From Pseudomonas sp. ICMP 561 (GTDB taxonomy: Bacteria > Pseudomonadota > Gammaproteobacteria > Pseudomonadales > Pseudomonadaceae), in contig NZ_LKBT01000012.1 of assembly GCF_002699985.1 (NCBI RefSeq), positions 251,449 through 315,448 on the forward strand: DNA of 64,000 bases. The letters run 5' to 3'. The notes beneath the pieces were generated by a model that worked only from the letters and a program-made list of their open reading frames with translations, did not search any database and was not told the origin of the DNA. The position numbers were made by a program, and so were the translations under genes. Shown one piece after another: positions 18,863 to 27,024 of the stretch; position 1 is the first letter of the stretch; every line of letters begins with the position of its first letter.

Positions 18863-18934
18863 TGTAGGAGCTGCCGAAGGCTGCGAAGCATTTATCCTGA
18901 CACACCGCGATCGCAGCCTTCGGCAGCTCCTACA
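18863..18934. repeat. REP-type palindrome (GAGCTGCCGAAGG class)
   Basis: A perfect 24-bp inverted repeat, TGTAGGAGCTGCCGAAGGCTGCGA at 18863-18886 written here only as its start TGTAGGAGCTGCCG and its mate at 18911-18934, separated by 24 bp. It lies in the 320-bp divergent gap between the FKBP gene and the SDR gene; I see nothing else in that gap apart from the expected promoters. This is the common Pseudomonas extragenic palindrome type. Confidence 0.88.
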
Positions 18935-19029
18935 AGTCCTGTGTTTGCAACTTGATGGCGCGGAGTTGGCAAGGCCGGGTAATCTCCTGTGCTATTCCGT
19001 ACTTTTCCGAATCAGAAAGGAGCAACAGA

Positions 19030-19794
19030 ATGACCAATAACACCGCATTAAAAGTCGCACTTGTCACGGGTGCAGGCAGTGGCATTGGTCGTGCTGTTGC
19101 GTTGGGATTGCTGGTGGATGGCTACAGCCTGGTGCTGGCGGGACGTCGTCAGGAGCCGCTGGATGAGTTGGCGGCGGTTATTGGCGAGGCGGGTGGCGAG
19201 GCCATTGCGGTGTCCACCGATGTTCGCGATCCGGCGAGTGTCGATGCGCTGTTTGCGAGGATTGAAGACGCTTATGGTCGTCTGGATGTTCTGTTCAATA
19301 ACGCCGGTGTTGGTGCTCCGGCCGTTCCGGTGGATGAACTGGACGTCGAGAAGTGGCTGAACGTGATCAACACGAATGTGACTGGGGTGTTTCTCTGTGC
19401 TCGCGCCGCGTTTGGGCTGATGCGCAGGCAGATGCCGCAGGGTGGACGGATCATCAACAACGGGTCGATTTCCGCCCACACGCCACGGCCGTTCAGTTCG
19501 CCTTATACCGCGAGCAAGCATGCCGTGCTTGGGTTGACCAAGACGTTTGCCCTGGACGGGCGTGAGTTCAACATTGCCTGCGGTCAGATTGATATCGGCA
19601 ATGCTTTGACCGAGCTCGCGGCACGCATGACCACCGGGGTTCGGCAGGCCAATGGGCAGACCGCGGTAGAGCCGATGATGGACGTCAAGGAAGTCGCCGA
19701 TGCGGTGCGTTACATGGCGAGCCTGCCGCTGTCGACCAACGTGCTGAACATGACCGTTATGGCCACTAACATGCCGTTCGTTGGTCGCGGCTAG
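19030..19794 (+). CDS. SDR family NAD(P)-dependent oxidoreductase
   Basis: A 254-residue classical short-chain dehydrogenase. The Rossmann nucleotide motif is [10 protein letters not shown] near the N-terminus, LFNNAG is the structural NNAG motif, and the catalytic tetrad is represented by the serine in NNGSIS and the YxxxK in SPYTASKHA. Substrate is unknown. The ATG at 19030 follows AAAGGAGCAACAGA, a strong ribosome site; the open frame upstream to 18952 overlaps the area next to the REP and is rejected. Confidence 0.92.
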   Translation: MTNNTALKVALVTGAGSGIGRAVALGLLVDGYSLVLAGRRQEPLDELAAVIGEAGGEAIAVSTDVRDPASVDALFARIEDAYGRLDVLFNNAGVGAPAVPVDELDVEKWLNVINTNVTGVFLCARAAFGLMRRQMPQGGRIINNGSISAHTPRPFSSPYTASKHAVLGLTKTFALDGREFNIACGQIDIGNALTELAARMTTGVRQANGQTAVEPMMDVKEVADAVRYMASLPLSTNVLNMTVMATNMPFVGRG

Positions 19795-19803
19795 ATCAAA
19801 GGT

Positions 19804-20091
19804 TTAGTTCATGTTCTGGCTGGCAACAACCATGGCCTGGGCGATGTTGTTTTTTTCGGCTTCGGTGAAACCGTCCCAGACGTGGACCTTGGCGTAGTAG
19901 CCCAGGCCAGCCAGCGAATAAAGGCTCAGGGTGAACACGATGAAAATGGTCACGAACGTCCAGCGGCCGCCGTCACTCTCTTCACGGGACGAGAAGTTCT
20001 CGGTGTAGGTGTCGTTACCGTTACGTGATACGGCATTGGACGCCAGGCGTTTGAACCATTGGAGCAGGTAGATGATGACGAGTCGCAGCAT
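19804..20091 (-). CDS. Small single-pass membrane protein of unknown function
   Basis: A 95-residue protein with a weakly hydrophobic N-terminus (MLRLVIIYLLQWFKRL) and one clear membrane helix near residues 50-72 (FVTIFIVFTLSLYSLAGLGYYA). The start at 20091 is chosen for its GAGG ribosome site; the open frame continues upstream through a terminator-like hairpin and is not credible there. It converges with the SDR gene with 9 bp between stops. I do not recognise the family. Confidence 0.7.
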   Translation of the reverse strand: MLRLVIIYLLQWFKRLASNAVSRNGNDTYTENFSSREESDGGRWTFVTIFIVFTLSLYSLAGLGYYAKVHVWDGFTEAEKNNIAQAMVVASQNMN

Positions 20092-20196
20092 GGGATTAGC
20101 CTCAAGTTTAAAAGTGTGCAGTAGGGCGCCCAGTGGGCTGACCCGAAATCGTCGTTTGCGCTCAGGGCGCGCTCGGCCACAAATGCCGAAAACGAA

Positions 20197-20221
20197 AAAA
20201 GCCCGTCTATGACGGGCTTTT
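20197..20221. terminator. Rho-independent terminator hairpin
   Basis: An 11-bp perfect stem (AAAAGCCCGTC, loop TAT, GACGGGCTTTT) with T-rich tracts on both strands: TTTTCTTTTT on the plus side and TTTTTT on the minus side. On the minus strand it lies 230 bp beyond the threonine dehydratase stop, so it may end that operon or a separate small transcript. Confidence 0.82.
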
Positions 20222-20449
20222 CTTTTTATAAATCTGGTCAAGTCGCCGGGCTTCCAAGTCGACGACTGCTTATGTCGTTGAGGTTAGAGTCCGCGTCCGC
20301 TTGCCGGTATTGAAACATTTTAGAACAATTGGTTTTCTCCATCTAGGGCCGTTCGGCGGTTGTCAGACAACTGGTTGAATTTCTGATGTGGCATTTTGTC
20401 GCGCAGTCGGGCATTGAAAGGCAAATGGCTGTCCTGCATCGATTACGAA
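20222..20449. promoter_or_regulatory. Gene-less gap with a GTTGTCAGACAAC palindrome
   Basis: The gap downstream of the dehydratase gene holds a perfect 13-bp palindrome at 20359-20371 whose TTGT-N3-ACAA form resembles operators of FadR-subfamily GntR regulators. No protein start is nearby on either strand. Together with the terminator at 20197-20221 it could frame a small RNA on the minus strand. That is a weak proposal; no known sRNA is recognised. Confidence 0.35.
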
Positions 20450-21436
20450 CTATTTAGCCAACAACTCCGCGTAACGCTGCAAATCCACGTTGCCGCCACT
20501 GATCAGGATCCCGACTTTCTGTCCTTTGAGCTGGTCCTTGATCTGCAGCGCGGCGGCGAAGCTCAGGCAGCCGGTGGGCTCGACGACCATCTTCATTCGT
20601 TCGGCATAGAAGCGCATGGCGTCGATGAGTTGCGCGTCAGACACGGTGAGAATGTCGTCCACGTCACGGCGAATGATCGGGAAGGTGTGGTTACCCAGGT
20701 ACTGGGTTTGTGCGCCATCAGCGATGGTGTGCGGAACAGCGATACGGACGATTTCGCCCGAGCGAAAGGAGCGCTGCCCATCGTTGCCCGCTTCAGGTTC
20801 GACGCCATACAGCTTGCAAGCGGGCGACAGGGCACGGGTTGAAAGTGCTGAGCCCGCAAGCAAGCCACCGCCGCCCAGGCAGACCAGCAATGTATCCAGC
20901 GGTCCGACTTCTTCGAACAGTTCTTTGGCGGCCGTGCCTTGTCCGGCTATCACGTCGGGGTGGTCGTAGGGAGGAATCAGGGTCATGCCCAGGCGCTCGG
21001 AATGTTCGCGGCCGATGGCTTCGCGATCTTCGGTCTGACGGTTGTAGATCACCACGTTTGCGCCATATTCGCGTGTCGCCGCAATCTTCGCAGGTGGCGC
21101 GTCGTGAGGCATGACGATGGTAGCGGGGATGCCCAGGAGACGGGCGGCGAGGGCGATACCCTGCGCATGATTCCCTGAAGAGAATGCCACCACGCCATGT
21201 TTACGCTGCTGCTCGTCAAATTTCGCCAGGGCGTTGAAGGCACCGCGAAACTTGAATGCACCGACCCGCTGCAGGTTCTCGCATTTGAAAAATACCTGGG
21301 CGTCGAACAGGCTGTCGACGGTGCGCGAGGTGATTACCGGCGTGCGATTGGCTTGGCCTACAAGACGCTGGGCAGCGGCTTCCACGTCTTGATAGGTGGG
21401 GAGTGTCAGAGTGTTCGTGTTCACGATGATAGTCAC
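20450..21436 (-). CDS. Threonine/serine dehydratase, PLP fold type II
   Basis: A 328-residue catabolic-type dehydratase without a C-terminal regulatory ACT domain. The PLP Schiff-base lysine is K62 in VGAFKFRGAFNAL; the phosphate-binding glycine loop is CLGGGGLLAGS. SSGNHAQGIALAA is the family SxGNHxQ motif. It removes ammonia from L-threonine, L-serine or hydroxyaspartate through an enamine intermediate. It is the last gene of a minus-strand operon after a YheO-type regulator and RidA, with 17 bp to RidA. RidA hydrolyses the reactive enamine/imine made by exactly this chemistry, so the pairing is functionally coherent. Confidence 0.92.
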   Translation of the reverse strand: MTIIVNTNTLTLPTYQDVEAAAQRLVGQANRTPVITSRTVDSLFDAQVFFKCENLQRVGAFKFRGAFNALAKFDEQQRKHGVVAFSSGNHAQGIALAARLLGIPATIVMPHDAPPAKIAATREYGANVVIYNRQTEDREAIGREHSERLGMTLIPPYDHPDVIAGQGTAAKELFEEVGPLDTLLVCLGGGGLLAGSALSTRALSPACKLYGVEPEAGNDGQRSFRSGEIVRIAVPHTIADGAQTQYLGNHTFPIIRRDVDDILTVSDAQLIDAMRFYAERMKMVVEPTGCLSFAAALQIKDQLKGQKVGILISGGNVDLQRYAELLAK

Positions 21437-21453
21437 CTTCTCAACTGAAAATA

Positions 21454-21843
21454 TCAGGCCGCTACGGCCATGGCTTCAACTTCCACGGCGCAGCCGTAGT
21501 GCAATTGTGCGACGCCCGCGACGGCTCTTGCGGGACGGTGATCCCCCAGCCATTGGCTGTAGAGTTGATTGAATAGCGGCCACTGCCCAATGTCAGTGAC
21601 ATACACCCGCACCTGCACCAACTGCTCTCTGCTGATGCCAGCAGTCTGAAGACAGCTGTCCAGATTGAGCAGCACTTGTCGGGTCTGATCTTCAAACGAA
21701 GCATTGGCCAGATGTGCACCGTCGGCAGTGATGGGTAACTGGCCGCTGATCATCACGAAGCCATTGGCGATGGACAGGTGCGAGTAGTGCCCGGCAGGTG
21801 GACTGATGGTTGTGCTGTTCTTGCAGAGAATGGGGTCGGGCAT
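21454..21843 (-). CDS. RidA family enamine/imine deaminase
   Basis: A 129-residue Rid/YjgF domain protein. The conserved arginine that contacts the substrate carboxylate is present in HRPARAVAGVAQL, and ISGQLP and EVEAMAV are typical Rid segments. It is expected to speed the hydrolysis of 2-aminoacrylate-type intermediates, protecting PLP enzymes. It sits 44 bp after the regulator and 17 bp before the dehydratase. Rid1-7 subgroup cannot be fixed by eye. Confidence 0.92.
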   Translation of the reverse strand: MPDPILCKNSTTISPPAGHYSHLSIANGFVMISGQLPITADGAHLANASFEDQTRQVLLNLDSCLQTAGISREQLVQVRVYVTDIGQWPLFNQLYSQWLGDHRPARAVAGVAQLHYGCAVEVEAMAVAA

Positions 21844-21887
21844 GGGGTTCTCTCGTTGAAATTCAAATTTCAGAAGTGGCAGTGGGC

Positions 21888-22511
21888 CTACTTCAGGTAG
21901 CTGTAAGCGGCAGCCCGGGAGACCCCCAGGTGTTGCGCGACCACGTCCATGGATTTGCGCACTTCCAGTGCGCCCGATGCTTTCAGCTCTCGAAGCAAGA
22001 TGCGGCGTTCATCGGCCTTGAGCGAGCGGGGCGTGCTTGCCGAGCGACCCGCGAACTCATCAATCCGTTTGCGAATACTGTGTGCGCTATCCACTTCCAG
22101 TGACTCATCCACCGCGCAATCCACTCGGGTGAATTGAGCCATGGCCGTCTGTACGCCCTGGAAAAGAGTCAGATCAACGTTCATGCACAGCGCCGCGACG
22201 TATTGCCCATCGACGTTGCGGATACCGATCGAGGTGCTTTTGGCCTGACGTCCATCGGGGAACCGGTTGGCGTAATTGGCGATGACTTGCGGATAGGCCG
22301 GGTCGTCGATTCGCGCGAGGCCCAGCTCGGTGGCTGGGTCACCAACAGAGCGACCTGACAGATTGTTGTGGATGGCGTAAATGGCGTGATCGGGAGATTG
22401 AAGGTCATGCACCACCACTTCGCAAAACGGCCCGAAGGTCTCGCCCAGGCCTTGAGCAACGTGTTTGAGTTGTTCGAGCAGGTTGCGGGTTTCTGCAGAA
22501 AAGTCGGACAT
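21888..22511 (-). CDS. YheO-like PAS / HTH transcriptional regulator (DauR type)
   Basis: A 207-residue protein with an N-terminal YheO-like PAS domain (about 5-120, with GPFCEVVVHDL and SIGIRNVDGQYVAALCMN) and a C-terminal helix-turn-helix near 160-205 (VVAQHLGVSRAAAYSYLK). Relatives such as DauR control amino-acid catabolism in Pseudomonas. First gene of the operon with RidA and the dehydratase, so autoregulation and an amino-acid ligand are plausible inferences. Confidence 0.88.
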   Translation of the reverse strand: MSDFSAETRNLLEQLKHVAQGLGETFGPFCEVVVHDLQSPDHAIYAIHNNLSGRSVGDPATELGLARIDDPAYPQVIANYANRFPDGRQAKSTSIGIRNVDGQYVAALCMNVDLTLFQGVQTAMAQFTRVDCAVDESLEVDSAHSIRKRIDEFAGRSASTPRSLKADERRILLRELKASGALEVRKSMDVVAQHLGVSRAAAYSYLK

Positions 22512-22629
22512 GTAGAGGGGTATCTGTATAAATATTTAAGACAAACTATCCAGTAATTGACGGTTAGTAAAGATCGATGGTGCTTCTGACCTTTGCGAGA
22601 GCTGCCGAAGTGCCCCTGATAACACCGAT

Positions 22630-22721
22630 CTGTAGGAGCGAGGCTTGCCCGCGAACCAGACAACTCGGTAGGCCAGACGAACCGCATTATCGCTCTTCGC
22701 GGGCAAGCCTCGCTCCTACAG
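22630..22721. repeat. REP-type palindrome (GCGAGGCTTGCCCGC class)
   Basis: A perfect 25-bp inverted repeat (CTGTAGGAGCGAGGCTTGCC... at 22630-22654 and its mate at 22697-22721) with a 42-bp spacer, in the 289-bp gap between the regulator and the desaturase. Shares its arm core with the repeat at 27148-27238. Confidence 0.9.
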
Positions 22722-22800
22722 ACGTGTTTGCCGCAAACAGCGCTGTGTCAAAAACTCCGGGCCGTCTCTACAGGAAATTTGCATGTATCCCGGTATGAGC

Positions 22801-23745
22801 TCAACGCCAGGGATGCTGCGGACTATCAATCGGCCGTACGCCATGTTGCCTGAATAATGCGCCGTACCCGTCCACCAGAAACTGGCCACTGCGCTGCAGC
22901 CAGTCTTCACGACGCTCTGCGTAAACCCGGGGCAGGTAATACCAGGGCAAGCCCGGAAGATCGTGATGAATCAGATGCAGGTTCAGGTTCAGAAACAACC
23001 AGCGCCACGGCCAGCCCGCTTCATTGATGACCGAGCGATGTTGCGGCGATGCAGCAGGGCGGTGCTCATAAAACGAGCGGACCATGGATAACGCCAGAGC
23101 CAGTACGCTGGCCAGCAGATATTCGAAGATGCCGATTCCGCCCTGTACCTGAACAAACCACAACACTGCTGCTACGCAGGTACCGTGAGTCAGCCACATC
23201 AGCCAGGCTTGCAACACGCCTTGCCGCAGCCGTCGCAGTTCCACTGACAGCAGGCCAATCAGCGCAATCGCCGGGCCGACCAGTAATCGGCCATAAAGAG
23301 TTTTGTTCAACCAGTGCAGGCTGCGCGACAGGATGCTATTGCGTTGCCAATGCTGTTCGCTCAGGTAGCGGCTCTCGGGATCATGATGTGGCAGGGTTAA
23401 CTCTTCGTCGCGGTGATGCAGCAGATGGCTGTCGCGATACAGCGTGTAGGGATACCAGATCGCAAGCGGCGCGTAGCCCAATAGTTTGTTCACTGACCGC
23501 CAGCGGGTCGGATGGCCGTGGAGTAATTCGTGCTGCACCGACATCCAGAACGTGATGACCGGCACCAGCAACATCAAGGTCAATCCGCTACCCAGTAGTG
23601 CGGAGTATTGGATCAGGCTGAACCAGGTTGCGTAAGTCCCGATCAGCAACAACCAGGTTGGCCAGTCGGTGCGGGCGGTCCAGGTTTTGCGCAGTTGGGC
23701 GATGCGCTGTTGGTGCGTGGCGTCGAGGTAGTTGGGCATGCGCAT
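22801..23745 (-). CDS. Membrane fatty acid desaturase
   Basis: A 314-residue membrane protein with hydrophobic pairs near residues 25-70 and 150-200 and the three histidine boxes of the di-iron desaturase family: HELLHGH, HLLHH (RDSHLLHHRDE) and HLIHH (NLHLIHHDLPG). It probably introduces a double bond into, or hydroxylates, a lipid acyl chain. The start is uncertain: ATG at 23745 (MRMPNYLDA) or 23739. The frame is open to 23889 but would run into the terminator hairpin at 23866-23890, so the long form is rejected. Confidence 0.85.
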   Translation of the reverse strand: MRMPNYLDATHQQRIAQLRKTWTARTDWPTWLLLIGTYATWFSLIQYSALLGSGLTLMLLVPVITFWMSVQHELLHGHPTRWRSVNKLLGYAPLAIWYPYTLYRDSHLLHHRDEELTLPHHDPESRYLSEQHWQRNSILSRSLHWLNKTLYGRLLVGPAIALIGLLSVELRRLRQGVLQAWLMWLTHGTCVAAVLWFVQVQGGIGIFEYLLASVLALALSMVRSFYEHRPAASPQHRSVINEAGWPWRWLFLNLNLHLIHHDLPGLPWYYLPRVYAERREDWLQRSGQFLVDGYGALFRQHGVRPIDSPQHPWR

Positions 23746-23861
23746 CACCGGCAGATAGGCATTAAGGCAAGTGGCCTGAAGCTGCACCTTAGCAATTCCG
23801 GTTATGCGTGAATAATCACATTTAGCAGTGCTTATATAATCTATTGGACTAAGCGTGGGTG

Positions 23862-23890
23862 CAAAAATGGGGGCAACCCAGGCCCCCATT
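23862..23890 (-). terminator. Rho-independent terminator of the lipoprotein pair
   Basis: On the minus strand the stem AATGGGGGC / GCCCCCATT with a 7-nt loop is followed directly by TTTTT. It lies 22 bp after the stop of the lipoprotein gene at 23913, and separates it from the desaturase. Confidence 0.82.
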
Positions 23891-23912
23891 CTTCAGTTAC
23901 CTGATTGTTCAG

Positions 23913-24551
23913 TTACTTGCCGAATAACCGCTCATGTACCCAGCCGTTATTGGTCAGGATCATGCCGCGGGTTTCTTTGATCGGCGTTTTTTCAGCGGCG
24001 ACTATTGCAGGCAAATCCCGGATGGCAGCCTGCACGGACTCTTCGTACGCCCATTTCGGCAAGTCGCTGGTCTTGTAGCTGTACGTCACGCGTGAAACCT
24101 TTTGGCCCATCATGTCGCCAGGCTCACTGAACTGGTCGACGCTGACGATTTTGGCTTTGCCAACACACAGGGCGCCAACAGTGGTCCCGTTCATTAGTTT
24201 CCGGGCGTCATTCTTGTAGAACTTTCGACCTTCATCGGTAAGGTCGAAGGCATAGCGGATATCGGTACGAGCAGGTTGAGCAAAGCTCTTCGGGATCTCT
24301 TTACGAGATAGCTCGGTTTCTTTAACTACTCCCACTTGAGCCAAGGTATGCAAGACCTTGTCTGTACCGCTGTAGTCGAATTCCTGACTCTCGGTAGGAA
24401 AGTTAGCGGCCACCAGACATCTCGGATACAGAGTGTCGAGGTAAGCTTGTGCAGCTTTTTCGAAATTTTCTTCACTGGCCTTTTTCGGGTCGGAGCAGCC
24501 CGCGAGCACGGTGAGCAAAACGGCCAGCGATAAAATCTTCCTGTCTTTCAT
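23913..24551 (-). CDS. Lipoprotein of unknown function
   Basis: A 212-residue protein with a lipoprotein signal peptide: MKDRK, a short hydrophobic stretch and the lipobox LAGC, then SDPKKASEE. The mature part contains YLDTLYPRCLVA and two further cysteines, and looks like the group of small exported proteins with a winged-helix-like core, but I cannot assign a family. The ATG at 24551 has AAGGA upstream and overlaps the stop of the preceding small gene (ATGA). A terminator follows. Confidence 0.8.
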   Translation of the reverse strand: MKDRKILSLAVLLTVLAGCSDPKKASEENFEKAAQAYLDTLYPRCLVAANFPTESQEFDYSGTDKVLHTLAQVGVVKETELSRKEIPKSFAQPARTDIRYAFDLTDEGRKFYKNDARKLMNGTTVGALCVGKAKIVSVDQFSEPGDMMGQKVSRVTYSYKTSDLPKWAYEESVQAAIRDLPAIVAAEKTPIKETRGMILTNNGWVHERLFGK

Positions 24552-24766
24552 GTTGCGTCCTTGATTACGGGGGGAAGTTTCAGCCAATGAAATACGTCAT
24601 TAATCTGAACCCAATCAAGACCTGTGAACGGGGCGGAAGTTTCCGGGTATCTAATGGCATCTGTTGATTTTGTGGAATGCCTCGACCTATACGAAATCAC
24701 TCCAGCCAATAGATAAAACGGCAAAAGACCTAAGGTTATGCCGCAGAGGAATTTGGCTTTTTTCAT
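24548..24766 (-). CDS. Small single-pass membrane protein, coupled to the lipoprotein
   Basis: A 72-residue protein with one N-terminal hydrophobic segment (FLCGITLGLLPFYLLAGVIS) and a polar tail. Its TGA overlaps the ATG of the lipoprotein gene by four bases, so the two are likely translated together. The start is ATG 24766; the open frame upstream overlaps the divergent thioesterase gene. No family recognised. Confidence 0.6.
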   Translation of the reverse strand: MKKAKFLCGITLGLLPFYLLAGVISYRSRHSTKSTDAIRYPETSAPFTGLDWVQINDVFHWLKLPPVIKDAT

Positions 24767-24840
24767 TGTCTTGTTCACATTGTGCGCACACGACGAATTT
24801 GAAGGTCCGGTAGCACGCAGCGCGTGATAAGGCGAAACAC

Positions 24841-26091
24841 ATGACAACACTCTCCGTGACACCCGAAGATGGTCTGCTGGACGAACCGCGACGCATCTTC
24901 GTAAAAGGTCTGCAGCCCTCGCAAAAGGTTGAGCTTTCCACGCGCACCTTGCGTGGCAATGGGCAGTATTGGGTCAGCGCTGCGACGTATATTGCCGATG
25001 CATCCGGGCAGGTTGATCTGGAACGCGACGCGCCTGTATCCGGCAGCTATGCAGGCGTATCTGCGTCAGGCCTGCTCTGGAGTCAGCGGCCAGAAGTGTC
25101 TGGTGCTGCTGATGTGTTTCCAGATGACGTGCTGCAACCCTTGGTGACTCAAATATCCCTTGAGGGGAGTGAGACATCCGTCACCTTGATTCAGCGACTT
25201 GCATCTGAAGGCGTGACTCGCCGTGAGGTTCGCGAGAACGGTCTGGTCGGAACCCTGTTCACGCCGCCTGGCGTCGGGCCGCATCCCGCTGTGATTGTGC
25301 TGAACGGTTCCGGGGGCGGGATCAACGAACCTCGTGCCGCGCTTTATGCTTCGCGAGGTTACGCAGCGCTGGCTTTGGGCTATTTCAAAGCACCAGGCTT
25401 GTCGCCGTACATCTCAAATACGCCTCTGGAATACTTCGTCGCGGGCTTGGCCTGGGTGAGACGTGAGGTCCGGCCTGCCCATGATTTCGTTGCGCTGAGC
25501 GGTCAGTCTCGAGGTGGTGAGTTGGTGCTGCTGCTGGGCAGTATGTTTCCTGAGGCGGTGTCGGCGGTCATCGGTTATGTGCCAAGCGCCCTGGTGCATG
25601 GTGGGCAAGCGGCGGCTGATCCGGCAGTAGGCCGGGACGGACCGGCATGGCTCTATCAGGGACAGCCACTGGTGCACCTCTGGAACGACAATAAAACCGC
25701 TTCATGGGCGGCCAGGGATGCCGGTTTGCGTAATGCCGAATCCATCAGCACGGCGCTGCAGGATCACGATGCTGTGCGCCGGGTTGCCATCGAGGTAGAG
25801 AAAATTCGCGGGCCCGTTCTGTTGCTGTCTGCGGGCGATGACGCGGCCTGGCCTTCAGCGCTTTTTTCCAGAATGGCATACTCGCGGCTGAAAGAGGCGG
25901 GACATCCATGGCCCGTGCAACACCTGAGTTTTGAACACGCTGGCCATACGATTCTGTTGCCGAACATACCGTCCACTAACAGCGTTGACGGCACCCCTGC
26001 GGCTAACGCTGAAGCCAATGAACAATCGTGGCTGGCGGTGAAGGCGTTTCTCGACGATGCGGTCAACGCTCCTGCTGCAGAAGGGGCTTGA
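24841..26091 (+). CDS. Acyl-CoA thioesterase / BAAT-family hydrolase
   Basis: A 416-residue protein with the N-terminal immunoglobulin-like domain of bile-acid-CoA:amino-acid N-acyltransferase type thioesterases (about 1-135) and a C-terminal alpha/beta hydrolase. The nucleophile elbow is GQSRG with serine in place of the cysteine of amino-acid transferases, which favours hydrolysis. The acid is likely in LSAGDDAAWPS, and the histidine in FEHAGHTIL. No signal peptide. Divergent from the small lipoprotein operon across 74 bp and exactly abutting the stop of the convergent DMT exporter. Confidence 0.87.
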   Translation: MTTLSVTPEDGLLDEPRRIFVKGLQPSQKVELSTRTLRGNGQYWVSAATYIADASGQVDLERDAPVSGSYAGVSASGLLWSQRPEVSGAADVFPDDVLQPLVTQISLEGSETSVTLIQRLASEGVTRREVRENGLVGTLFTPPGVGPHPAVIVLNGSGGGINEPRAALYASRGYAALALGYFKAPGLSPYISNTPLEYFVAGLAWVRREVRPAHDFVALSGQSRGGELVLLLGSMFPEAVSAVIGYVPSALVHGGQAAADPAVGRDGPAWLYQGQPLVHLWNDNKTASWAARDAGLRNAESISTALQDHDAVRRVAIEVEKIRGPVLLLSAGDDAAWPSALFSRMAYSRLKEAGHPWPVQHLSFEHAGHTILLPNIPSTNSVDGTPAANAEANEQSWLAVKAFLDDAVNAPAAEGA

Positions 26092-27024
26092 TCAGATCTT
26101 GATGGGTTGTGGCGCCTTGACCGTGGTCCGGCGCCCGAGTACCACAGTGCCTACGACTCCGGCAGCAAATACCCAGGTCAACGGGTCGATGTGCTCACCG
26201 AACCACAGCGCGGAGAAGGCGATGGTGAAGAAAATCTGCAGCAGCTGAACTTGCCCGACGCGTGCAATGCCGCCCATGGCCAGCCCGGCATACCAGGCGA
26301 AGAAGCCGATGAATTGCGAAAACAGCGTGACGTAGCCGAAGGCCCATAACGTCGGGGCGCTGATTGCTCCTTGATGCTGTGATGCCAGGTAAAGCACCGG
26401 CCCCAGCAGCAAAGGGAAGGCCAGCACCAATGCCCAGCAGATGACTTGCCATCCGCCCATTTCCCTGGCCAGACGTCCACCCTCGGCATAACCCAGACCG
26501 CCCAGTGCGATGGCCGCCAGCATCAACAGATCGCCACTGCTGATACTGCCAGCGCCTTGAATCATCGCGTAAGTCAGCACCAGCGCACTGCCCAGTGCAG
26601 CGCATGCCCAGAATGCTTTGGAAGGCCGTTCACGGTGCAGCCACGCCGCGTACATGGCGACTATCAGCGGTTGCAGGCCGTTAACCAACGCGCCATGGGA
26701 AGAGGGCAGGGTTTGCATGGCCCACGATGAAAGAACCGGGAAGCCGACAATCACTCCGAGGATGACGAAGCACAGGCCTTTGAATTGTTGCCGGGTAGGC
26801 CAGCGTTCCCGACGCCAGAGCAACAGTGCTGCCGCCGGAATTGCCGCGACAAGTGCACGACCGAGGCCGTTGAGCAGCGGGTGAATTTCCTCGACCACAA
26901 TGCGGGTCATGGGCAGGGTCAGGCTGAAAATTATAACGCCGAGCAAACCGAGGGCCATGCCGGTGTTATCGCGGGAAGTCATAAACGGCTCATCGTCAGA
27001 GAGTGTGGGCCGGTATTTAGCCAT
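26092..27024 (-). CDS. EamA/DMT family permease
   Basis: A 310-residue inner-membrane protein with about ten helices in two EamA repeats. The first repeat begins at GMALGLLGVIIFSLTLPMTR and the second at DLLMLAAIALGGLGYAEGG. DMT exporters move amino acids, nucleotides or drugs; substrate unknown. ATG codons at 27024 and 26982 (MTSRDNTG) are both possible starts. The gene ends back-to-back with the thioesterase stop, with no terminator between. Confidence 0.87.
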   Translation of the reverse strand: MAKYRPTLSDDEPFMTSRDNTGMALGLLGVIIFSLTLPMTRIVVEEIHPLLNGLGRALVAAIPAAALLLWRRERWPTRQQFKGLCFVILGVIVGFPVLSSWAMQTLPSSHGALVNGLQPLIVAMYAAWLHRERPSKAFWACAALGSALVLTYAMIQGAGSISSGDLLMLAAIALGGLGYAEGGRLAREMGGWQVICWALVLAFPLLLGPVLYLASQHQGAISAPTLWAFGYVTLFSQFIGFFAWYAGLAMGGIARVGQVQLLQIFFTIAFSALWFGEHIDPLTWVFAAGVVGTVVLGRRTTVKAPQPIKI

